Source of the DNA: an uncultured Eubacteriales bacterium
GTDB lineage: Bacteria; Bacillota; Clostridia; Peptostreptococcales; Anaerovoracaceae
DNA length: 15,630 bases
NCBI GenBank assembly: GCA_959021945.1
Contig: CAUEYG010000005.1
Span: 1 to 15,630 of the forward strand
Direction of reading: 5' to 3'
The position numbers were made by a program, and so were the translations under genes. The notes beneath the pieces are model-generated. The model saw only the letters and a program-made list of their open reading frames with translations, made no database searches and had not been told where the DNA came from. Below, piece by piece: positions 1 through 7,279 of the stretch (positions are counted from its first letter, which is position 1; every line of letters starts with the position of its first letter).

Positions 1-53
1 GCAGAGGACTGAAAATCCTCGTGTCCTTGGTTCGATTCCGAGTCTGGGCACCA
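1..53 (+). tRNA. tRNA-Phe (GAA), 5' end outside the window
   Basis: This is the 3' part of a phenylalanine tRNA. The anticodon stem GAGGA/TCCTC encloses the loop CTGAAAA, giving anticodon GAA. The T arm is CTTGG/CCGAG around TTCGATT. The acceptor 3' strand is TCTGGGC, followed by discriminator A and an encoded CCA at 51-53. The 5' acceptor strand and most of the D arm lie upstream of base 1. Identity follows directly from the anticodon. A terminator follows, so it may be the last gene of a tRNA or rRNA cluster. Confidence 0.95.
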
Positions 54-57
54 CTTT

Positions 58-101
58 AAAGGTAATCTTTTGCTGACTTATGTCCGAAGGATTACTTTTT
101 T
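58..101 (+). terminator. Rho-independent terminator after tRNA-Phe
   Basis: AAAGGTAATCT at about 58-68 can pair with GGATTACTTTT at about 89-99, with two G-T wobbles, and a T-run follows. The spacing and T-run fit an intrinsic terminator ending the tRNA transcript. The loop is rather long (about 20 bases). Confidence 0.7.
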
Positions 102-132
102 CATGTAAAAAAACAGATTAGAGGTGCACTGA

Positions 133-420
133 ATGAAGGCGGCGAGACGTGATATTGCTGTAGTATGTACTTTAGGAGTTTTAATTGTTCTTTCGTCAAT
201 TATGAATATTCGAAACGGATACCGATACGATATGACGGCGAGCTCAGGCAGCAATGCCTTGGATGCGGGTTTTTATAATTGGTGGATCATTTTAGCTATT
301 TCTTTAACACTTTTGTACATAGTGTCAAAAAAGATGCCTTTGCAAAAGGAAGTAGGATTTGTTCCTGTGTTATCCATAGGACTGCTGCTGTATGCAGCAG
401 TGTCTTTCTTTCTTTTTTGA
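133..420 (+). CDS. Small three-helix membrane protein, function unknown
   Basis: I do not recognise this 95-residue protein. It has three hydrophobic stretches at about residues 7-25, 50-65 and 75-95. Between the first two is a polar, glycine- and serine-rich loop of about 24 residues (26-49), and a short basic loop (SKK, 66-68) precedes the third. The chain ends in a hydrophobic run with no cytoplasmic tail. GAGGTG at 121-126 sits eight bases upstream of the ATG, so translation is credible. It lies between the tRNA terminator and tdk, 42 bases before the kinase start, and may be co-transcribed with tdk. No clear promoter is visible in the short gap before it. Codon use looks like its neighbours. 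Confidence 0.65.
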   Translation: MKAARRDIAVVCTLGVLIVLSSIMNIRNGYRYDMTASSGSNALDAGFYNWWIILAISLTLLYIVSKKMPLQKEVGFVPVLSIGLLLYAAVSFFLF

Positions 421-462
421 ATGTGATAGAGAACAGAAGCGAAACGAGAAGGGGAGGTCGTG

Positions 463-1053
463 ATGGCGCAGCTTTACTATAGATACAGCACTATGAATGC
501 TGGAAAATCAGCGGAAATTATACGGATTGCATATAATTATGAAGAACGGAGCAAGCGAGTATTAACGCTTGTGCCCAGCGTAGACAACCGTTTTGGCCTG
601 GGGGTGATTACTTCCAGGATTGGAATTCAGCGAGAGGCTCTGGTGGTCAATGAAAACACAAACATCCTGGAACTTTTTATGGCGGAAAATGCCAAAGAAG
701 AGATTGCCTGCGTTCTTATTGATGAGAGCCAATTCTTAAAACGCCATCATGTGGAGGAACTGGTGGAAATTGTAGACAGCTGCGATGTGCCGGTTCTCGC
801 TTATGGACTGAAAAACGACTTTAAAAACGAGCTGTTTGAAGGCTCCTATTACTTACTGATCTATGCGGACAAGATTGAGGAAATAAAAACCATCTGTTGG
901 TGCGGGAGAAAAGCTACTATGGTTGCCAGGGTGGTAGACGGCAAGCTGGTACGAACAGGAGATCAAATTGTAATCGGCGGGAACGACCTGTATGTGTCCC
1001 TCTGCCGCAAACATTATAATGACGGCCGAATCGGGCCTAAAATAAAAAAGTAG
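463..1053 (+). CDS. tdk: Thymidine kinase, type II
   Basis: Cytosolic salvage enzyme that phosphorylates thymidine (and deoxyuridine) with ATP to give dTMP. The P-loop STMNAGKS is at residues 9-16. The DExQF motif, here DESQF, is at 87-91 and carries the catalytic Glu88. The zinc knuckle is C145/C147 with C181/H184, and the lasso segment VIGGNDLYVSLCRKHY is at 170-185. The length of 196 residues is normal. The start MAQLYY, the RFG segment and the CxCGRKA knuckle match the E. coli/Streptococcus subgroup rather than the B. subtilis-like subgroup. A GTG at 460 is in frame, but GGGGAGG at 451-457 is only two bases from it and five from the ATG at 463, so I chose 463. The gene converges on the radical SAM gene. 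Confidence 0.95.
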   Translation: MAQLYYRYSTMNAGKSAEIIRIAYNYEERSKRVLTLVPSVDNRFGLGVITSRIGIQREALVVNENTNILELFMAENAKEEIACVLIDESQFLKRHHVEELVEIVDSCDVPVLAYGLKNDFKNELFEGSYYLLIYADKIEEIKTICWCGRKATMVARVVDGKLVRTGDQIVIGGNDLYVSLCRKHYNDGRIGPKIKK

Positions 1054-1077
1054 GACGAAAGAGATCCTACTTTTTTT
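1044..1077. terminator. Bidirectional terminator shared by tdk and the radical SAM gene
   Basis: AAAAAAGTAGGA (1044-1055) pairs perfectly with TCCTACTTTTTT (1065-1076) around a nine-base loop. The T-run on each strand makes it work in both directions. The tdk stop TAG (1051-1053) is in the left arm and the stop of the opposite gene (1067-1069) is in the right arm. Confidence 0.9.
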
Positions 1078-1993
1078 CTTTTGCTAGCTTTGCGCCCTGA
1101 TAGGTATGACGCTGACGCAGTTCTTTGTGTATGCTGTTTAGGATGGTTCTTTTTTTATAACTCCATTCCGGGGCAATGAGTGTAGGACGGGGAGCATCGC
1201 CTGACAGCCGGTGGATGGTTATTTCCGGGGGGATGATTTCCAGCGCTTCCACAACAAGGTCTACATACTCCTGAATTGATGCGAAGGGTACATAGTCAGG
1301 ATATAAGGTCTCCATTTGGGAGCCTCGGACCAGATTGAGCATATGAAGTTTTAGACCGAATATGCGCTGGTGCTGTCCCAAATCCCGACATACATATCTG
1401 ACAGAAGACAGCATCTGTTCCTTGGACTCGCGGGGGAGACCGAAGATTAAATGGGTAACGACACGAATTCCCCTCCTGGTCAGGTCAGATACAGCCTTGT
1501 CATAGACGGAAAGAGGGTAGCAGCGATTGATTAAATCAGCAGTACTTTGGTGAATGGTTTGAAGGCCAAGCTCTACCCATAAAAACGTTTTTTTGTTTAG
1601 CTCTTCCAGCAGGTCCAGCACATCTTCCGGCAAGCAGTCCGGCCTAGTGGCGATAGCCAATCCTACAACACCTGGATAGGCAAGAGCATCTTCGTATTGG
1701 CTGCGGAGCCGGGATACGGGAGCATAAGTGTTTGTGTGGCTTTGAAAATAGGCCAGATACTTTGCTTTAGGCCACTTGCCGGATAAAAGGCTGATCTGGG
1801 AGGGGATATCACTGGCCAGATCACCGGAGCCTGATGCAGAACAAAAGATGCAGCCTCCGGTTCCTTTGGAGCCGTCTCGATTGGGGCAAGTGAAACCGCC
1901 ATCAATCGATAACTTTACTACTTTGCCGCCCATTTGCTTTTTTAGATACTCTCCTATAGAATGAATGGGAGAACTCGTTGAAATCTCCGACAT
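1067..1993 (-). CDS. Radical SAM protein, YhcC/YtqA (TIGR01212) family
   Basis: Iron-sulfur enzyme of the family that includes E. coli YhcC and B. subtilis YtqA; its substrate is not established. Counting from the start at 1993 (308 residues), the cluster-binding cysteines are C36, C48 and C51 in the segment CPNRDGSKGTGGCIFC. This spacing differs from the usual CX3CX2C but is typical of the family. A GGFTCPNRDG block precedes them and a TIM-barrel core follows (ATRPDCL, WVELGLQT, THLIFGLPRES, LKLHMLNL). An in-frame ATG at 2011 exists, but it overlaps a strong GGAGGAG that is well placed for the ATG at 1993, so the shorter form is likelier. It stands alone on the minus strand, divergent from queH. 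Confidence 0.9.
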   Translation of the reverse strand: MSEISTSSPIHSIGEYLKKQMGGKVVKLSIDGGFTCPNRDGSKGTGGCIFCSASGSGDLASDIPSQISLLSGKWPKAKYLAYFQSHTNTYAPVSRLRSQYEDALAYPGVVGLAIATRPDCLPEDVLDLLEELNKKTFLWVELGLQTIHQSTADLINRCYPLSVYDKAVSDLTRRGIRVVTHLIFGLPRESKEQMLSSVRYVCRDLGQHQRIFGLKLHMLNLVRGSQMETLYPDYVPFASIQEYVDLVVEALEIIPPEITIHRLSGDAPRPTLIAPEWSYKKRTILNSIHKELRQRHTYQGAKLAKEKK

Positions 1994-2002
1994 ATTGCAG
2001 AT

Positions 2003-2009
2003 CTCCTCC
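2003..2009 (-). promoter_or_regulatory. Ribosome binding site fixing the radical SAM start
   Basis: On the minus strand GGAGGAG lies nine bases before the ATG at 1993. The first two bases of an upstream in-frame ATG (2011) adjoin this site and that ATG has no site of its own, which favours the downstream start. Confidence 0.7.
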
Positions 2010-2043
2010 ATGTAAAAAACATAATTTTTTCAATTGCGAATAT

Positions 2044-2071
2044 TTGCAGTAACGCATTTATATGATATAAT
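2044..2071 (+). promoter_or_regulatory. Extended -10 promoter before queH
   Basis: A perfect TATAAT at 2066-2071 is preceded by TGa (2063-2065), giving an extended -10. A weak -35, TTGCAG at 2044-2049 (or TTTGCA at 2043), lies 16-17 bases upstream. It sits 50 bases before the queH start in an AT-rich divergent gap, and is the best housekeeping-sigma promoter in the window. It probably drives the long gene run that follows. No clear promoter could be fixed for the divergent minus-strand gene. Confidence 0.7.
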
Positions 2072-2121
2072 AAATTGTTCAAAATGAAAATAAAAACTTC
2101 AGAAGAAAAGGACTGATTTTT

Positions 2122-2781
2122 ATGGCTGGAGAAAAAAGAACCAGGCTTCTGTCAGAGCACGAAGAAATGGTTGAGGAGAACAAGGGAGAGCTTTATGAAA
2201 TGAAAGGCTTTTTCCATAGAGCGGAAAAGCCTTCTTTATTGCTGCACAGTTGCTGCGGACCTTGCAGCACGGCAGTGATTGAAAGACTTGCAGGTGACTA
2301 TCAGATCACCGTCTTTTTTTATAACCCCTGTATTACAGACCAGGAGGAATATCAAAGGCGAAAATCTGCCCAGATTGCATTTATTAAAAAATACAATGAA
2401 AGTCTGCCGCCCAAAGATCCTGTCTCCTTTCAGGAAGGACCGTATGATACAAAGAATTTTTATGCTGCCGCCGCTGGGCTGGAAGATGAACCGGAAGGGG
2501 GCAAACGCTGCCTTAAATGTTTTCAGCAAAGATTGGAAAAAACGGCGGAAACCTGCAGAATGACAGGGTGCGACTATTTTGGCACTACCCTGACTGTCAG
2601 CCCTCATAAGAATTATGAGCTGATCAGCAGTATTGGCAGGAAGCTGGCAGTAAAGTACAGACTTTCCTTTTTGGATGAAGATTTTAAAAAGAAAGACGGA
2701 TTTAAACGGAGCATTGAGCTTTCAAAACAATATGATTTGTACAGACAGAACTATTGCGGCTGTGAGTATTCAAAACGATAG
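2122..2781 (+). CDS. queH: Epoxyqueuosine reductase QueH
   Basis: QueH carries out the last step of queuosine synthesis, reducing epoxyqueuosine to queuosine at the wobble base of GUN-anticodon tRNAs. It is the non-cobalamin alternative to QueG and binds an iron-sulfur cluster. The family signature HSCCGPCST is at residues 42-50 (C44, C45, C48), the second pair CLKC is at C130/C133, and the C-terminal pair is C212/C214 in NYCGC. The segment CITDQEEYQRR and the TTLTVSPHKN block also fit the family. The length of 219 residues is normal. AAAAGGA at about 2106-2112 precedes the ATG by nine bases. asnA follows after 11 bases. No other queuosine gene is present here, so the precursor must come from genes elsewhere or from salvage. 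Confidence 0.93.
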   Translation: MAGEKRTRLLSEHEEMVEENKGELYEMKGFFHRAEKPSLLLHSCCGPCSTAVIERLAGDYQITVFFYNPCITDQEEYQRRKSAQIAFIKKYNESLPPKDPVSFQEGPYDTKNFYAAAAGLEDEPEGGKRCLKCFQQRLEKTAETCRMTGCDYFGTTLTVSPHKNYELISSIGRKLAVKYRLSFLDEDFKKKDGFKRSIELSKQYDLYRQNYCGCEYSKR

Positions 2782-2792
2782 AGGAGGGCCAT

Positions 2793-3803
2793 ATGGCAAA
2801 AGTAAAAATACCGGAAACATACACACCAGTGATTGACTTTATGGAGAGCCAGAGAGCGATAAAAAAAATAAAGGATTTTTTTCAGCAGGAGCTGGCCTAT
2901 GGACTGAGCTTGAGGAGAGTGTCGGCGCCTCTGTTTGTAGCGCCTGAGACAGGCCTCAATGATAATTTAAACGGAGTGGAACGGACCGTAAGCTTCACGG
3001 TAAAGGACATGGATGAAAAGACCGTAGAGATCGTTCAGTCGCTGGCAAAATGGAAGCGCATGGCTCTGGGAAAATATCAGATTGAGCCGGGACACGGCAT
3101 TTATACAGATATGAACGCCATTCGGCGGGATGAAGAACTGGATAATCTCCACTCGGTCTATGTGGACCAGTGGGACTGGGAAAAAGTGATTACAAAGGAA
3201 CAACGAACAGAGGATTACCTGAAAGAAACGGTAAACACGCTCTATTTGGCACTTAAAAATCTGGGCGACTATGTAAATCGGCTTTACAAAGATCTGAGGA
3301 CCCAGCTTCCAAATGAGATCTTTTTTATCACTACACAAGAGTTGGAAGACCGATATCCGGACTTGACTCCAAAAGAGAGAGAAGACGCTATTACCAGAGA
3401 AGAAAAAGCTGTTTTCATCATGAAGATTGGAGGCAGGCTCAAATCGGGAAAAAGACATGATGGCAGAGCCCCTGACTATGATGACTGGGAATTAAATGGA
3501 GATATTATTTTGTGGAATGAAATTTTGGAGCAGTCTTTTGAAATTTCCTCTATGGGAATTCGGGTAGATGAAAAAGCCATGGAGCGCCAGTTGAAGGAGG
3601 CAAATGCGGAAGACCGAAAAACACTGGAATTCCACCGAAAGATATTAAAAAACCAACTTCCTTATACCATAGGAGGAGGGATTGGACAGAGCAGGCTGTG
3701 TATGTTCTTTTTGCGCAAAGCTCATATTGGAGAAGTGCAGGCTGCCATCTGGCCTGAGGAAATGATAAAAACATGCAGCGACAATCATATTTTCCTGCTG
3801 TAA
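2793..3803 (+). CDS. asnA: Aspartate-ammonia ligase (asparagine synthetase A)
   Basis: Makes asparagine from aspartate, ammonia and ATP (giving AMP and PPi) in the cytosol. It is related to class II aminoacyl-tRNA synthetases and acts as a dimer. The 336 residues match the usual length of about 330. Recognisable family blocks are the N-terminal LNGVERTVSF segment at about 59-68, TDMNAIRRDEELDNLHS at 105-121 followed by VDQWDWE, RHDGRAPDYDDW at 221-232, and the motif-3-like GGGIGQSRLCM at 294-304. GGAGGG at 2783-2788 gives a clear start. It is 11 bases from queH and 9 from priA, so translation is likely coupled within one operon. There is no T-box or other leader in front of it. Confidence 0.96.
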   Translation: MAKVKIPETYTPVIDFMESQRAIKKIKDFFQQELAYGLSLRRVSAPLFVAPETGLNDNLNGVERTVSFTVKDMDEKTVEIVQSLAKWKRMALGKYQIEPGHGIYTDMNAIRRDEELDNLHSVYVDQWDWEKVITKEQRTEDYLKETVNTLYLALKNLGDYVNRLYKDLRTQLPNEIFFITTQELEDRYPDLTPKEREDAITREEKAVFIMKIGGRLKSGKRHDGRAPDYDDWELNGDIILWNEILEQSFEISSMGIRVDEKAMERQLKEANAEDRKTLEFHRKILKNQLPYTIGGGIGQSRLCMFFLRKAHIGEVQAAIWPEEMIKTCSDNHIFLL

Positions 3804-3812
3804 GGGGAGCTG

Positions 3813-5825
3813 ATGAAATACATAGAGGTTGTTATTGACAATAAAAGTGAGCATACGGATACCTTATACACTTACGGATGTTTGGAGGAACAGGTTCAGA
3901 TCGGGCAGAAAGTATACGTGCCCTTTGGCCTTGGCAATAAGGTGCGGGAGGCTTATGTATTTCGTATTTCAGACCGGGCTGAGCAGGAATATAAAAACCT
4001 AAAATATGTAACGTCACTGGACCCGCAGGTGTGTCTTTCGGAGGAAATGATCAATACTTGCGCTTGGATGAAGCGGAGATATCTTTGCAAATATATTGAT
4101 GCGGTAAAATGCTTTACTCCTGCCGGCAGCAAATCCAAGAGAGGAAAAGAACGCAACCCTTATAAAGACGCCAAAGGCGAGGAACAGATGATTCCAGAAC
4201 TGACAAAAGAGCAGGCACAAGTCCTAGTTCCCATTTGGGAAGCTATGGAACAGAGACAGCACCGCCGTTTTCTCTTGCACGGTGTAACGGGAAGCGGAAA
4301 AACAGAAGTCTATATGCAGGCGGCACAGCAATGTTTGCAGAAAGGCCGTCAGGCTATTATGCTGGTGCCGGAGATTTCTTTGACAAAACAAGTAATTGAA
4401 CGGTTTATCGGCAGGTTTGGTGCGGAGAATATCGCTGTTTTGCACAGCAGGCTCACTCTCGGAGAGCGATATGATGAGTGGATGCGCATAAAGCAGGGAC
4501 AGGTGAAAATTGTTATTGGAGCCAGATCTGCTGTTTTCGCACCCTTTGAAAACATTGGATTGATTATTCTGGACGAGGAACACGAAGCTACTTATAAATC
4601 GGATATGACGCCCAAATACGATGCGGCGGAGGTGGCGCTAAAACGTCTGCAAGAGCACTGCGGGGTCCTTATTTTGGGAAGTGCTACTCCGGGTGTTGCT
4701 ACTTACTACCGATCTCAGCAAGGCATTTATGAACGCCTGGAGCTGACCCAGAGGTATAACCGGGTTTCACTGCCTGCTGTCACGGTAACAGACATGAGAC
4801 AGGAACTGAAACAGGGAAACCGGTCAATGATCAGCAGAGCCCTGTATCGGGCTATGAAAGATTCACTGGAACAAAAGCAGCAGATCATATTATTTCTCAA
4901 TCGAAGAGGATATTCTACTTTTATTTCCTGCAGGGAATGCGGGTATGTGTTAAAATGCCCCAACTGCGGTATTTCTCTTACTTACCATAAAGAAGGCAAT
5001 CAGGCTGTCTGCCATTATTGCGGACATGAACAGGAGCCTCCTAGCTCCTGCCCGGAGTGCGGCAGCCGTTATATCCGGTATTTTGGAACTGGAACGGAAA
5101 AGGTGGAGGAAATGGTGCAGGAATTTTTCCCGGAAGCAGCCATTGAAAGGCTGGATTTGGATTCCACCAAGCGAAAAGGCAGTATTGACCGGATATTAAA
5201 TAATTTCAAAAAGGGTAAAATAGAGATATTAATCGGTACTCAATTGGTAGCCAAAGGGCTGGATTTTCGCAATGTAGGGCTTGTGGGAGTCATATCGGCG
5301 GATGTGACGCTGAATATCCCGGATTTTCGCTCTGCGGAACGTACCTTCCAACTGATTACCCAAGCCGCAGGCCGGGCCGGACGAGGTGATGAAACCGGAA
5401 CTGTAATTATACAATCCTATACCCCTGATAATTACGCAGTTAGATTTGCTGCAGATCAGGACTATAAAGGGTTTTACGAAGCGGAAATTCAACTGCGCCA
5501 ATACATGGAATATCCGCCTTACAGTGATTTGATTCAGCTGATTTTTTCTTCCAAAGAGGAAGAAGCGGCCAGGAAGGCTGCAGCAGCATGGTATGACCAG
5601 CTTGCGGGTAGCCTTGGCGAGGCTGAAAAAAGGTATCTATTTGTGCCGCAGCCAGCGCCTATGAACAAGATTAAAGATACGTACCGGTACTGCATGTTGG
5701 TCAAGTGTCCAAAAGGGAAACGAAGAGCCTATACCCTTGCCATAGAGCAGATGAAAGAAAAGGACAAAGGCAAGAAAAAAGCATATACGGTGATGGTGGA
5801 CATTAATCCCTACAGTTTTATTTAA
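3813..5825 (+). CDS. priA: Primosomal replication restart helicase PriA, short form
   Basis: Superfamily 2 DNA helicase that recognises stalled forks and reloads the replicative helicase. An N-terminal 3'-DNA-binding domain covers about residues 1-104. Walker A GVTGSGKT is at 157-164 and DEEH at 254-257. Eight zinc-binding cysteines are seen: C373, C376, C382, C385, C400, C403, C413 and C416. The helicase lobe with GTQLVAKGLDF and QAAGRAGR follows, then the C-terminal domain. At 670 residues it is shorter than most PriA proteins (roughly 730-800). The Walker A lysine is residue 163, against 230 in E. coli PriA. The missing piece lies between the DNA-binding domain and the helicase, where the winged-helix domain normally sits, leaving a basic linker of about 25 residues. 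The frame is open and helicase motifs are intact, so it is not a pseudogene. AGGGGAG is at 3803-3809. Confidence 0.96.
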   Translation: MKYIEVVIDNKSEHTDTLYTYGCLEEQVQIGQKVYVPFGLGNKVREAYVFRISDRAEQEYKNLKYVTSLDPQVCLSEEMINTCAWMKRRYLCKYIDAVKCFTPAGSKSKRGKERNPYKDAKGEEQMIPELTKEQAQVLVPIWEAMEQRQHRRFLLHGVTGSGKTEVYMQAAQQCLQKGRQAIMLVPEISLTKQVIERFIGRFGAENIAVLHSRLTLGERYDEWMRIKQGQVKIVIGARSAVFAPFENIGLIILDEEHEATYKSDMTPKYDAAEVALKRLQEHCGVLILGSATPGVATYYRSQQGIYERLELTQRYNRVSLPAVTVTDMRQELKQGNRSMISRALYRAMKDSLEQKQQIILFLNRRGYSTFISCRECGYVLKCPNCGISLTYHKEGNQAVCHYCGHEQEPPSSCPECGSRYIRYFGTGTEKVEEMVQEFFPEAAIERLDLDSTKRKGSIDRILNNFKKGKIEILIGTQLVAKGLDFRNVGLVGVISADVTLNIPDFRSAERTFQLITQAAGRAGRGDETGTVIIQSYTPDNYAVRFAADQDYKGFYEAEIQLRQYMEYPPYSDLIQLIFSSKEEEAARKAAAAWYDQLAGSLGEAEKRYLFVPQPAPMNKIKDTYRYCMLVKCPKGKRRAYTLAIEQMKEKDKGKKKAYTVMVDINPYSFI

Positions 5826-5829
5826 TAAT

Positions 5830-5835
5830 GGAGGA
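5830..5835 (+). promoter_or_regulatory. Ribosome binding site fixing the def start
   Basis: GGAGGA lies four bases before the ATG at 5840. An in-frame ATG at 5828 overlaps this site and cannot use it, so the N-terminal MEEH of the longer reading is probably not translated. Confidence 0.75.
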
Positions 5836-5839
5836 ACAT

Positions 5840-6313
5840 ATGGCATTAAGAAATATTGTAACAGAAGGAGATCCGATTTTAAGAAAGCGCTGCAGAGCAG
5901 TGGAAGCAGTAGATGATCGGATTCGCATGATTTTAGATGATATGGTAGATACAATGCGCGACGCCCGCGGGGTGGGACTGGCTGCTCCCCAGATTGGAAT
6001 GATGCGGCGGATGTTTGTAGCAGAGCCGGAAGAAGGGAGGCTCTATCATTTTGTAAACCCTGAAATCATTGAGGTGGAAGGCTCTCAGAGCGGCGATGAG
6101 GGCTGCCTCAGCGTTCCGGGATATCAGGGAACGGTAGAGCGTCCGGAGCGAATTAAAATAAAAGGTCTTGACCGGGAAGGCAAAGAACAAGAGTATGAGT
6201 TTCAGGGATGGGATGCTGTGGTGATGTGTCATGAATTTGATCACTTGGAAGGGATCTTGTATATTGACAAATCAGATCATATCTATGAACTTGTAGATGA
6301 AGAGGATGCTTAA
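5840..6313 (+). CDS. def: Peptide deformylase
   Basis: Metal-dependent hydrolase that removes the formyl group from the N-terminal methionine of nascent proteins at the ribosome exit. All three family motifs are intact from the start at 5840 (157 residues): GVGLAAPQIG at 44-53, EGCLSVPG at 87-94 with metal ligand C89, and HEFDH at 131-135 with both His ligands and the catalytic Glu. The length is typical. It starts 14 bases after the priA stop and its own stop directly abuts the fmt start, so the enzymes that remove and add the formyl group are translated together. Confidence 0.97.
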   Translation: MALRNIVTEGDPILRKRCRAVEAVDDRIRMILDDMVDTMRDARGVGLAAPQIGMMRRMFVAEPEEGRLYHFVNPEIIEVEGSQSGDEGCLSVPGYQGTVERPERIKIKGLDREGKEQEYEFQGWDAVVMCHEFDHLEGILYIDKSDHIYELVDEEDA

Positions 6314-7243
6314 ATGAAGATGATATATATGGGAACTCCGGACTTTGCAGTGCCGGCGCTGGAGGCACTGTCCGGTGGAGGCCATGAAATCGGTTATGTA
6401 GTAACACAGCCTGATGCAGTGCGGGACCGGGGTAAAAAAAGAAAATTGACTCCGGTTAAGGAAAAAGCCTTGGAACTGGGATTGAAAGTCCTGCAGCCGG
6501 AGAGAATAAAAAAGGATGCTGACTTTCTCAAACAGATCTGTGAATATGAGCCGGAGGTAATTGTGGTAGCTGCTTATGGGCAGATTTTGCCAAAAGAGTT
6601 GTTGGAGGTGCCGCGGCTTGGCTGCATCAATATTCACGGTTCCCTGCTTCCCCGCTTTCGGGGAGCAGCCCCCATTCAGAGAGCTATCCTGGAAGGGGAT
6701 GCGGAGACCGGTATTACCATTATGATGATGGAAGAGGGCCTTGACACAGGCGATATGTTGGCCAAGAAAAGTACTGCTATTGGCAGAAAAAATGGAGCTC
6801 AGCTCCACGATGAACTGGCAAAGATGGGGGCGGAGCTGCTGCTGGAAACATTGCCGAAACTGGCAGCAGGAGAACTAACGCCGCAGCCTCAGGACCATGC
6901 CCGGTCCACTTATGCTCCTATGATTTCCAAAAAGGATGGGGAGATTGACTTTCGCCAAAGTCCTGAAAAAATAGAAAGGCTGGTGCGGGCCTTTGATCCA
7001 TGGCCGGGAACTTTTACATCCTACAATGGAAAACTTTTAAAGGTTTGGCAGGCGGAACCTTCACCGGAAAAAAATGATGCAGAGCCAGGAACTATTACAA
7101 ATGTTTCAGACCATGGAATTGAGGTTTCTGCAGGCGGAGCAACGTTGATTCTTACAGAGATCCAGCTCCCGGGGAAAAAACGGGTAGCTGTAGCAGATTA
7201 TTTAAAGGGCAACAGCATTGAAAAGGGAAGCGTTTTAGGATAG
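6314..7243 (+). CDS. fmt: Methionyl-tRNA formyltransferase
   Basis: Transfers a formyl group from 10-formyl-tetrahydrofolate to Met-tRNA(fMet), producing the initiator tRNA. The N-terminal Rossmann-like domain begins with MGTPDFAVPALEAL. The catalytic triad N106, H108 and D144 is in place (INIHGSLLPRFRG and EEGLDTGDM). The C-terminal OB-like tRNA-binding domain runs from about residue 205 to the end (FDPWPGTF at 227-234). The length of 309 residues is normal. The ATG follows the def stop with no gap, and AGAGGA inside the end of def serves as the ribosome binding site. def-fmt is a widely conserved pair. Confidence 0.97.
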   Translation: MKMIYMGTPDFAVPALEALSGGGHEIGYVVTQPDAVRDRGKKRKLTPVKEKALELGLKVLQPERIKKDADFLKQICEYEPEVIVVAAYGQILPKELLEVPRLGCINIHGSLLPRFRGAAPIQRAILEGDAETGITIMMMEEGLDTGDMLAKKSTAIGRKNGAQLHDELAKMGAELLLETLPKLAAGELTPQPQDHARSTYAPMISKKDGEIDFRQSPEKIERLVRAFDPWPGTFTSYNGKLLKVWQAEPSPEKNDAEPGTITNVSDHGIEVSAGGATLILTEIQLPGKKRVAVADYLKGNSIEKGSVLG

Positions 7244-7279
7244 AATAGAAAAAAGTCATAAGAGAGGGGATTTTAGATT

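Noticed and set aside
460..462. GTG start for thymidine kinase, one codon upstream
   Set aside because: It is only two bases from the ribosome binding site. The ATG at 463 gives better spacing and the MAQLYY N-terminus usual for this subgroup.
463..1053. Thymidine kinase as a horizontally acquired gamma-proteobacterial gene
   Set aside because: The same subgroup is common in streptococci and lactobacilli, and base composition looks like its neighbours. Similarity to the E. coli enzyme alone does not show transfer.
2012..2121. Minus-strand promoter for the radical SAM gene in the divergent gap
   Set aside because: Several AT-rich hexamers are present, but no -35/-10 pair with acceptable spacing could be defended.
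6272..6808. 178-residue minus-strand open frame across def and fmt
   Set aside because: It is antisense to two genes with complete active sites and has no family features.
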